The position numbers and the translations under genes are program-made. This document shows, piece by piece, positions 23,388 through 29,627 of a DNA stretch of 29,627 bases. The stretch comes from JABEVB01 sp049965775 (GTDB taxonomy: Bacteria; Planctomycetota; Phycisphaerae; WQYP01): assembly GCA_049965775.1 (NCBI GenBank), contig JBMFVX010000025.1:1-29627 (forward strand). The letters run 5' to 3'. The notes below the pieces were generated by a model that saw nothing but the letters and a program-made list of their open reading frames with translations, searched no databases and was not told where the DNA came from. Position 1 is the first letter of the stretch; each line of letters begins with the position of its first letter.

Positions 23388-24680
23388 TTATGCCGGCATT
23401 TGGGCGTGCACGATAAATTCGTATAATTCCTTTTTTGAGGTTCGCTTGCGAATGGTCTCGATGCCTATGTTTACAAATCCAGCGTCTCTAAAAAGGGCGG
23501 CGTATATCTGTTCGACGGGGAGCACGGTCTCGTAAAATTTGCTATTGCCCACAATGTAATGGCATAGGGCTCGTGGTACGAGAACTTCGCGCAGACTCAG
23601 GAGGTGCATCTTGATATCTTCGAAGTAACGGTGCACATAACGACCTAGCAAGGCGTGGCCTTCGCCAATAGAAGCGACGATGGTTTCAAATTCGGGGAAG
23701 GGGATGTTCGCCTTAGGATTTGGAGCCCAAGTATTCAACATACTCGTTGCGCACCCCCATGTTCCACCAATGGCTTTCCAATCAAGCTCTCCCGCAGCGC
23801 GGCCATCCGACAGAAAGCCAAGCCAGTACATGTAAGGCCGAAGTTCCCTGATGTAGCTCATACGGTTTGGATAAGGCGGGGAGGTGATGACTGTGTTAAA
23901 TCGTTTCTTTGGGAAGATCGCTTGCAGATTACGGGAGTCGCCAAGAACCACGGAGGCCTCAAGCAGCGGGGGCGCGATTTTCAGGTCGGCGACAATATCT
24001 CTCGCCGCGATAGAAAAGGCTTGGGCTACTCGGTGTGCGCACTGCACGGGGTTCTCCGTTAACAAGCTGGCGGCATTGCACGGGGCGGTTTTGTTGAAGG
24101 ACATTGATTGGTGCCCAAAAGTAACATTGGCTGTTGCAATCATGACGCGGCAGAACGCGACATGCAGCAGATCGCCGACTCCGGGAGGCAGGTTCAAATA
24201 CCTGCTCTTTATGCCTGCGCATATTGATGCGAGGGCATTAAGCGTAGGCTCATCCCACCACTTTTCAATTTGATGAATATCGGGCCGCCACGCCGCAGCG
24301 CTGGGGTTACGCGCTTCGAGCTCAATTTGTTGGGATGCCTCCAGAACGAATGCACCCATATTGTCCTTGAAACGGGTTAGCTTGAGGCTGCCAAGCCAGA
24401 CGAGAAATGGATTGATATCTACTCCTTCACACGGGATACCAGCGGTGGCGCACGCAAGCGGTGTAGTTCCAGTGCCGGAGAATGGTTCAAGCACCCGATC
24501 GTCCGGACCAAGATCGCCCAGCAGGCTATTCACTAGATTCAGTGAGTAGGCAGGCGTAAGCCGCAGCCAGCCATGTCGCCCGCCTGCCACATTTCCCCTG
24601 AAAGTCAGGTGGTCTTTCCGCCCGAGGCTGTACGTGGCGGCGGGATGCACGGCGATATTTTCAAATAACCCCGGTTTCAT
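23388..24680 (-). CDS. DNA methyltransferase (TSPPY type) of a restriction-modification pair
   Basis: The 430-residue product is a SAM-dependent amino-methyltransferase acting on cytosine N4 or adenine N6 in DNA. Motif I is LEPFSGTGTTPLA (residues 64-76), with GVDINPF next. The catalytic motif IV TSPPYPNRMSYIR begins at residue 266, so motif I precedes motif IV with about 190 residues between, room for a target-recognition domain. TSPPY is more often seen in cytosine-N4 enzymes. The start overlaps the stop of the endonuclease-like gene (ATGA), making a coupled pair. The recognition sequence is not known. Confidence 0.88.
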   Translation of the reverse strand: MKPGLFENIAVHPAATYSLGRKDHLTFRGNVAGGRHGWLRLTPAYSLNLVNSLLGDLGPDDRVLEPFSGTGTTPLACATAGIPCEGVDINPFLVWLGSLKLTRFKDNMGAFVLEASQQIELEARNPSAAAWRPDIHQIEKWWDEPTLNALASICAGIKSRYLNLPPGVGDLLHVAFCRVMIATANVTFGHQSMSFNKTAPCNAASLLTENPVQCAHRVAQAFSIAARDIVADLKIAPPLLEASVVLGDSRNLQAIFPKKRFNTVITSPPYPNRMSYIRELRPYMYWLGFLSDGRAAGELDWKAIGGTWGCATSMLNTWAPNPKANIPFPEFETIVASIGEGHALLGRYVHRYFEDIKMHLLSLREVLVPRALCHYIVGNSKFYETVLPVEQIYAALFRDAGFVNIGIETIRKRTSKKELYEFIVHAQMPA

Positions 24681-25489
24681 TGGAGCAATCCCTTAAAAAC
24701 CGACATGGTTTCCTGCTTTATGGCCGATGAGTTGCGCTTGAAGAATGCGCCAAGGTTGTAACCCAAGATTTCACGGCAGAACACATAGGTTGAATCAACT
24801 GACGAGCCGTGAGAGGTTCCGCGAAGAATGAGCCAGCGGGCTCGTTGGTAACGCTCGGCCAATGGAGTGGGAATCTGGACTGAAAACACGACCATAACCG
24901 GCAGGTAACGGTACATGTAGGCGCTCGACGCATTTGCAACATCGGCGTTTTGCCGTTTGGCGTCGTTGCTTTTATATCCTTGGCGAACCTCGAATACCGC
25001 GCCATCGAGTCCTGCGGCTATTCTTTTCTCAACGCCGAGTCGGGTGGCAGCCTCGCCAAGCCAAGACTGTACGGCGGAGCGGCTCTGAGTAGTCGCCAGA
25101 GCTGCAAGTGGGATCCGCCCATCGAGCGAAAGCTTGCGTGACTTGCCTTTGCCAGCGGGTATCTGGTACGACCACTGGGCATCGGCTGTGGAAATCCCGA
25201 GGGCGTCTTGGAGGATTCGGCTAAACAAGAGTTGACAAGCCATCCCGACCTGCCGATAAATTGAGGTCATGCCGCCTGACACCTTGTGTGCTTTATAGAC
25301 CAAGGGCGAATCTAAGCCAAACCAGGCATAAAACTCATCCTGCTGGTAAAGCTGCTGGAATTGGTTGAGGGTGATGCCGCCATGTCGGCCCTGGCCAAAC
25401 GCGGGTTTGTAGTCAAGGCAAATGCGCAGAGACGATCGAATGATCTCAAGATAGTCCGAATCACGTTGTGCATCAGTACCCTGCTTCAT
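24677..25489 (-). CDS. Putative type II restriction endonuclease
   Basis: This 270-residue protein lies directly upstream of, and overlaps, the methyltransferase gene, as restriction genes often do. I do not know its family by name. A conspicuous conserved-looking block is DGAVFEVRQGYKSND (residues 162-176) followed by AKRQNADVANA. Asp162, Glu167 and Lys173 could form a PD-(D/E)xK-like metal site, but this is inference. The N-terminal part (residues 1-110) is a helical region with DYLEIIRSSLRICLDYKP. No transposon or phage genes flank it. Upstream (25494-25507) is an imperfect dyad around ACATGTAAGTGT that could be an operator. Confidence 0.6.
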   Translation of the reverse strand: MKQGTDAQRDSDYLEIIRSSLRICLDYKPAFGQGRHGGITLNQFQQLYQQDEFYAWFGLDSPLVYKAHKVSGGMTSIYRQVGMACQLLFSRILQDALGISTADAQWSYQIPAGKGKSRKLSLDGRIPLAALATTQSRSAVQSWLGEAATRLGVEKRIAAGLDGAVFEVRQGYKSNDAKRQNADVANASSAYMYRYLPVMVVFSVQIPTPLAERYQRARWLILRGTSHGSSVDSTYVFCREILGYNLGAFFKRNSSAIKQETMSVFKGLLQ

Positions 25490-25573
25490 AATACATGTAA
25501 GTGTACCGTAATGAGGATAAAATTGCAGTGATCTGCTGCCGGTGAAGTGCTCAACGATGTCACCGGGTGCAAT

Positions 25574-26194
25574 TTACGACGCCATTGCCAGTTTGATGCG
25601 CTGGGCCTGATGGAATAGCGCATCTACGGGCGAAAAATTGAGATGAGCCAGAACCGCGTCTATGTAGGCGGCACGGTGGTTGCCGTAGTCTAAAAAGTAG
25701 GCATGTTCATATAAATCTATGGCGAGCAGCGGTGCGGCCTTCCAAAATGGCACCTGCCCGGTTTGCGCGCCTCCTAAGTTCCAGAGCTTGCCCGAATCGA
25801 GGCAAAGGACAGTCCACACCCAGCCCCGGGCCGAAAGCGCGGTTTGACGAAGGTCTTCCTTGTAGGCGTCGAGGCTGCCGAAGGATTGAACAATGGCGTC
25901 AAGCAGGGCATTGCATGGTTGGGTTGGTTTGTCGGAGAGAATTGGAAAATACAGGTCGTGGTTTTGAATGGCCGCGAGAACATAGGCATGATCCTGCTTA
26001 AGATTGGCCACATCGTGCGGTATGGCCTTGCGGCAATTCATTTGAATGGTTCTAAGTTTTTCCGCCTGCTCGCGGGCTTTGCATACGTATTTGTCGTAAA
26101 GCCGGCGATGGTCCGCCAAACTCTCGGGGCTTACCGCCATTTTGAGCGATGGCGTGACGGCCTGCTTGTCGGTTGGAGCATTTAGCGTGCGCAT
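25574..26194 (-). CDS. Fe/Mn superoxide dismutase-family protein
   Basis: Superoxide dismutases convert superoxide to oxygen and hydrogen peroxide. The 206-residue protein has the family C-terminal block DLYEHAYFLDYGNHRAAYID with ligands Asp160 and His164. The other two ligands appear as His79 (IQNHDLYF) and His29 (LADHRRLY). The usual second helix motif HHxxYV reads LYDKYV here, and the glutamine four residues before His79 is an alanine, so the active-site neighbourhood is diverged. It is probably cytoplasmic (no signal peptide). ATG 26194 has GAGG eight bases upstream, and the longer TTG start at 26218 lacks one. Enzyme activity is likely but not certain. Confidence 0.75.
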   Translation of the reverse strand: MRTLNAPTDKQAVTPSLKMAVSPESLADHRRLYDKYVCKAREQAEKLRTIQMNCRKAIPHDVANLKQDHAYVLAAIQNHDLYFPILSDKPTQPCNALLDAIVQSFGSLDAYKEDLRQTALSARGWVWTVLCLDSGKLWNLGGAQTGQVPFWKAAPLLAIDLYEHAYFLDYGNHRAAYIDAVLAHLNFSPVDALFHQAQRIKLAMAS

Positions 26195-26445
26195 GACGGT
26201 ACCCTCAAGAAAATACAAAAAACTTGTCCGACCTCGCCAATGCGTTGCAGTTTAACCCACAGGGCGCGGTGGATGCAAACCATAGTATCAGTTGTTCGTT
26301 AAAAGGCCGCCGACGCCACTGTCCCGAGCCATAGAGGCAGGCCCGCCATGTATAACGTAGGCCCGCTATCAGCTTGGGTGCCTGTGCTTTGCACATGCGG
26401 CCTATTTGAGCCTGTTAAAATCACGGCTATTACGCGGAACGGCTG

Positions 26446-27906
26446 TTATTGCAGGGGTGGTTGCCGCTTGTGCCAATCGTGATGCGCTTCGTACTGCCTG
26501 GCCAATCGTAACATGCGAGCTTCACTGAAGGTTGGGCCTAAAATCTGCAGGCCGATGGGTAAGCCGTCCGTGGAAAACCCGCATGGAATGCTCATGCCCG
26601 GGATGCCGGCAATGTTGCAAGTGACGGTAAAAACATCGCAGAGGTACATTTGCAGCGGATCGCCGCTTTTAGAGCCGATTTCAAATGCCACGGTAGGCGA
26701 GGTTGGGCCTAAAATAAAGTCGCATTTTTTGAATGCGGCATCAAAGTCGTGCTTAATGAGCTGGCGCACCTGTTGGGCACGCACATAGTAGGCATCGTAA
26801 TAACCGGACGAAAGTGCGTAGGTGCCGAGCATGATGCGCCGCTGCACTTCAGGGCCAAAGCCCTCGGCGCGGCTGGCGGCGTAAAGATCGTAAAGGTCTT
26901 GCGGCGCTGCGGTGCGATGTCCGTAATGTACGCCATCATAGCGGGCCAAATTGCTTGAGGCTTCGGCGGGGGCAATGACGTAATACGCGGCGATGCCATA
27001 GCGCATATGCGGCAACTCTACCGGCACAATTCTGGCGCCCTGGCTTTTATAGAAATCCACCGCGGCCTTGACGGCTTCGTTTACCTGGGGCGAGGTGCCC
27101 TCGGTTTCAAATTCCGCGGGAAGACCGATGCGAACTTCGCGCAGCGGCACATCAAGATCACGCAGGTAGTCGGGTACCGGATCGGGCCAACTGGTGCTGT
27201 CAAGCGCATCGTGGCCGGCGATTACGTTAAGCACCAGGGCGGCATCGGCCACGGTGCGCGTCATAGGCCCAATTTGATCGAGTGAACTGGCAAAAGCGAC
27301 AAGCCCATATCGCGATACAAGGCCATAAGTTGGCTTAAACCCAACAATGCCGCAGAGGCTGGCGGGCTGACGAATAGATCCCCCGGTATCGGACCCTACC
27401 GATGCGTAGCACAAGCCCGCAGCGGTGGCCGCCGCCGACCCGCCGGACGACCCGCCCGGGACGCATTGGGTGTTCCATGGGTTGCGGGTGGGGCCAAAGG
27501 CGGAGTTTTCGGTGGAACTGCCCATGGCAAACTCATCAAGATTGGTCTTGCCGACAATTACCGCGCCTGCGGCCTGAAGTTTATCCACCACAGTTGCGTT
27601 GTAGGGGCTGCGAAAGTTCTGGAGCATTTTTGACGAACAGGTGGTGGTGCCAAAAGTGGTGCAGAGGTTGTCTTTAAGGGCAAACGGAACGCCGGCCAGG
27701 GGGCCAAGCGGTTTGCCGGCTTTGCGGGCCTGATCAATGTTTGCGGCCTGCTGCAATGCCGATTCTTCAAAGGTGCTGTTGTAGGCATGCAGGGTTTTAT
27801 CAAGCTGTTTGATGCGGTCCAGGGTGGCCGAGGTCGCGGCGGAGGCGGTTATGGCGCCGGCGGCAATTTGATCTCGAATTTCTAACGCGCTTATGAAAGA
27901 TGCCAT
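26446..27906 (-). CDS. gatA: Glutamyl-/aspartyl-tRNA amidotransferase subunit A
   Basis: GatA supplies ammonia by hydrolysing glutamine and, with GatB and GatC, amidates misacylated Glu-tRNA(Gln) or Asp-tRNA(Asn). The 486-residue sequence keeps the amidase triad: Lys78 (FALKDN), Ser153 (PGGSSGGSAAA) and the nucleophile Ser177 (GSDTGGSIRQPA). GFKPTYGLVSRYGLVAFASS follows. The ATG has AGGA six bases upstream. It is transcribed after gatC and an intervening lipoprotein gene, and gatB is not in the window. Confidence 0.97.
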   Translation of the reverse strand: MASFISALEIRDQIAAGAITASAATSATLDRIKQLDKTLHAYNSTFEESALQQAANIDQARKAGKPLGPLAGVPFALKDNLCTTFGTTTCSSKMLQNFRSPYNATVVDKLQAAGAVIVGKTNLDEFAMGSSTENSAFGPTRNPWNTQCVPGGSSGGSAAATAAGLCYASVGSDTGGSIRQPASLCGIVGFKPTYGLVSRYGLVAFASSLDQIGPMTRTVADAALVLNVIAGHDALDSTSWPDPVPDYLRDLDVPLREVRIGLPAEFETEGTSPQVNEAVKAAVDFYKSQGARIVPVELPHMRYGIAAYYVIAPAEASSNLARYDGVHYGHRTAAPQDLYDLYAASRAEGFGPEVQRRIMLGTYALSSGYYDAYYVRAQQVRQLIKHDFDAAFKKCDFILGPTSPTVAFEIGSKSGDPLQMYLCDVFTVTCNIAGIPGMSIPCGFSTDGLPIGLQILGPTFSEARMLRLARQYEAHHDWHKRQPPLQ

Positions 27907-27951
27907 ATGGGTTCCTGTCTGCGTGTTTATGGAGGTGCGTTTTCGGGCAGC

Positions 27952-28653
27952 TTAGTCTGCCGGGTGTGTGTAGCGTATGCTTTGCAAAATCTTTTCGGCC
28001 ACGCGGCGCACCTTGTTGTTGGGAACTATGGTTACAACGTATAGCTTCTGCTGGTGGTGCAATGGCCTTAGCAAGATCGCGGCAAAAGGCTTCATGCCGG
28101 CGGTATAGCCCGTCCACTCGTGGGCAACCAGGCCATGAAACAAATAACGCCGCGTCTGCAATTGCTGGATGTCAGCGAGGCTCATCATCGTCGGATGCCG
28201 AGCGGCGGTCAGCGTCATAAATGGTACATCATCAGGCTTGGGACGTCCCCAATACAACTGATATTGCTGGCGATTGGACGTTGTAAGTTTGACGCGCGTA
28301 ACATCGGTGGGGACCGTAAAAACATAGCGCCCGGGAGCAGCGGGTGCCGGCGATTGTTTGCCGGTGGATTGTGTCGTGGCCAGGCCGCCGTTTGCCGTGG
28401 ACTGATTTGCTTCGCCGGCTGTACCGGCGACTTTTGGAGATGGTATCACGGGGGTTGACTGATAGTACCAGTTTACCGACGTTTGCCGCAGCGGGTTGAG
28501 AGGCTGGGGCGAAGGCTTAAAGTTCTGCTGGTAGTCAAGCGTGTCATATTGTTGGCATCCGGCAAGAAGCAGGCATAAGGCCATGACCATGGTGGCCAAG
28601 CCGCCAAAAACGGCGCCGTTGCGGTCGGTATGTGTTTCAAACAAGCGTTTCAT
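27952..28653 (-). CDS. Lipoprotein of unknown function between gatC and gatA
   Basis: The 233-residue product starts with a signal peptide and lipobox LLLAGC (Cys33). A proline/serine/threonine/glutamine-rich linker of about 60 residues leads to a small domain of about 120 residues beginning GRYVFTVPTDVTRVKL and ending AVRRVAEKILQSIRY-like, read here as KVRRVAEKILQSIRY. I do not recognise it. The ATG at 28653 has GGAG ten bases upstream. It lies 20 bases after gatC and 45 before gatA, so it is likely cotranscribed with both. Confidence 0.8.
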   Translation of the reverse strand: MKRLFETHTDRNGAVFGGLATMVMALCLLLAGCQQYDTLDYQQNFKPSPQPLNPLRQTSVNWYYQSTPVIPSPKVAGTAGEANQSTANGGLATTQSTGKQSPAPAAPGRYVFTVPTDVTRVKLTTSNRQQYQLYWGRPKPDDVPFMTLTAARHPTMMSLADIQQLQTRRYLFHGLVAHEWTGYTAGMKPFAAILLRPLHHQQKLYVVTIVPNNKVRRVAEKILQSIRYTHPAD

Positions 28654-28673
28654 GATAGCCAGGCTCCACAAGG

Positions 28674-28997
28674 TTAGCCGCCACCCAAGGTTGCATCGAG
28701 CACCTGGGGCACGGTAAAAAACGGGCCTTCACTGGATGGGGCATTTTGCAGCACCTGTTGCACGGACAGGGATGGCTTAACTTCATCCTCGCGAAGCACA
28801 TTGTTCAACGGCAGGGGGTGCGACATGGCTTCAAAGCCGGCAGTGTTAACCTGCTGCAACTGCGCGATATATTGTAAAATAGATGAAATTTGCTGCGAAA
28901 ACCGTGGCACATCGGCATCGGTAAGTTTAAGCCGAGCGAGTTTGGCCACATGACGCACCTGCTTTTCATCAAGCAAGTTGGACGGAGTGTTAGCCAT
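28674..28997 (-). CDS. gatC: Glutamyl-/aspartyl-tRNA amidotransferase subunit C
   Basis: GatC stabilises the GatAB complex. The 107-residue product has the family pattern VRHVAKLARLKLTDADVPRF, then ISSILQYIAQLQQVNTAGFE, and ends in APSSEGPFFTVPQVLDA. The ATG has GAGG about seven bases upstream. It is the first gene of the gatC-lipoprotein-gatA unit after the rpmB terminator. Confidence 0.95.
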   Translation of the reverse strand: MANTPSNLLDEKQVRHVAKLARLKLTDADVPRFSQQISSILQYIAQLQQVNTAGFEAMSHPLPLNNVLREDEVKPSLSVQQVLQNAPSSEGPFFTVPQVLDATLGGG

Positions 28998-29035
28998 GAC
29001 GGCACCTCTGAATAATCAAACCAAGCCAGCATCAG

Positions 29036-29072
29036 TCATAAAGAAAAACGAGGCCTGTTGGGAAGGGCCTCG
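29036..29072 (-). terminator. Rho-independent terminator of rpmB
   Basis: On the minus strand CGAGGCC and GGCCTCG (29072-29066 and 29055-29049) form a seven-pair stem with a ten-base loop, followed at once by TTTTTCTTT. It lies about 60 bases past the rpmB stop and in front of gatC. Confidence 0.9.
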
Positions 29073-29128
29073 CGCACTTAAATAACTGAACTGTCTGCCT
29101 GTGACAACAGCCGGCGCGATGACGGCGT

Positions 29129-29407
29129 TCAGGCAGTTGCCGAAGCAGCCGCCGGCTTGCGATATACCTGTCGGCGGGCGAGTCGCTTGGTGACCAAGCC
29201 GCTTTTGATGGCCTTGGCCGACGCCCAAACGCGGGCCGGTTTGCCATCAATAACTACCCGCACCTTCTGAAGGTTAGGCTTAAACTTACGGGAAGAGCGT
29301 CCGGTAATTTTAATGCCTACGCCACCGAGATACTTGGCTTTACCGCGGTAAGTGCACTGGCGGCCAATGGCTGTTTTACGGCCCGTGTAATGGCATACAT
29401 GAGGCAC
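29129..29407 (-). CDS. rpmB: 50S ribosomal protein L28
   Basis: L28 is a late-assembly protein of the large ribosomal subunit. The 92-residue product starts MPHVCHYTGRKTAIGRQ and contains GRSSRKFKPNLQKVRV, the hallmark of the family, with a basic, alanine-rich tail (RLARRQVYRKPAAASATA). The initiator is GTG at 29407 with AAGGAG six bases upstream. The longer frame to 29533 runs into the promoter region. It is longer than the 62-78 residue L28 of most bacteria. Confidence 0.93.
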   Translation of the reverse strand: MPHVCHYTGRKTAIGRQCTYRGKAKYLGGVGIKITGRSSRKFKPNLQKVRVVIDGKPARVWASAKAIKSGLVTKRLARRQVYRKPAAASATA

Positions 29408-29505
29408 AATAAACTCCTTAGTTGCGAATAAGCCGGCCGTTCCTGGCCCGTGTAAGCCGCAACGCCGCCGGTAGGCTGTCGCGAGGCCAAAAATACAAGC
29501 CATGT

Positions 29506-29533
29506 ATTGTATAAAAAACCGCATAATTAACAA
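29506..29533 (-). promoter_or_regulatory. rpmB promoter
   Basis: On the minus strand TTGTTA (29533-29528) is followed by a 16-base spacer and TACAAT (29511-29506). A leader of about 90 bases then leads to the GTG start with its own ribosome-binding site. Confidence 0.65.
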
Positions 29534-29627
29534 GCGCAGCGAAAGGCAGCCAGCTCTGCCGAATAGCTTTTAGCATATTTGCGGGCGCGGGGCGGCGGTT
29601 GGGCTGGGCAAGCCGTGGCGCAGCAGT

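Noticed and set aside
24185..24205. tRNA T-arm-like sequence (GGTTCAAATACC in a short stem)
   Set aside because: It lies inside the methyltransferase coding region, and no acceptor or anticodon stem surrounds it.
26219..26445. Gap between the superoxide dismutase gene and gatA as an RNA gene
   Set aside because: No tRNA-like cloverleaf, conserved RNA motif or convincing reading frame was seen.

Overview
The window looks like chromosomal DNA of a Gram-negative-type bacterium, most probably a planctomycete of the Phycisphaerae kind. This is inference from gene content: an ADP-heptose-type glycosyltransferase, several lipobox lipoproteins, LpoB-like and COG3014-like envelope proteins, a bacterial-type PdaD, a 92-residue L28 and moderately high G+C. 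No rRNA, tRNA, CRISPR array or complete transposase gene was found. Most of it is ordinary core genome with small accessory islands.

Layout. 1-434 holds no convincing gene but carries pieces of dispersed repeats. smpB (minus) follows, with a promoter that seems to start transcription at its ATG. On the plus strand come two tandem LpoB-like lipoproteins and a COG3014-like TPR lipoprotein (1127-3945), then a polyferredoxin with four cysteine clusters (4102-4839). The minus strand then carries a processive family-2 glycosyltransferase (4943-6499), metK with a foldable leader, and the tight cluster dus - heptosyltransferase - maf (8411-11221). Just upstream of dus is a 274-bp MITE-like element with perfect 34-bp terminal inverted repeats. 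Next are a GH63-type glucosidase, a tiny secreted Cys-x-x-Cys peptide, a DegP/HtrA-like protease, a MauE/DoxX-thioredoxin-like membrane protein and recO, all minus.

From 18274 the plus strand has a GT87-like membrane glycosyltransferase, a pdaD homologue whose expected pyruvoyl-forming serine reads as glycine, a DNA photolyase, a lipoprotein beta-carbonic anhydrase and a YkgJ-type cysteine-cluster protein. The minus strand from 25489 to 23388 is a two-gene cassette, a putative restriction endonuclease followed by a TSPPY DNA methyltransferase. Then come a divergent Fe/Mn superoxide dismutase homologue, gatA, a lipoprotein of unknown function, gatC and rpmB with its own promoter and terminator.

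How the genes work together. Translation and RNA functions (SmpB, Dus, GatCA, L28, MetK) are mixed with envelope building (LpoB-like proteins, TPR lipoprotein, GT2, GT9, GT87, HtrA) and with oxidative or radiation defence (SOD, photolyase, RecO). Four-base ATGA overlaps mark coupled pairs: dus/heptosyltransferase, recO/MauE-like and endonuclease/methylase. No single undescribed multi-gene system stands out. The best leads are the glycine-substituted PdaD, the leaderless-looking promoters, the restriction cassette, the small cysteine peptide, the lipoprotein between gatC and gatA, and a family of palindromic repeats.
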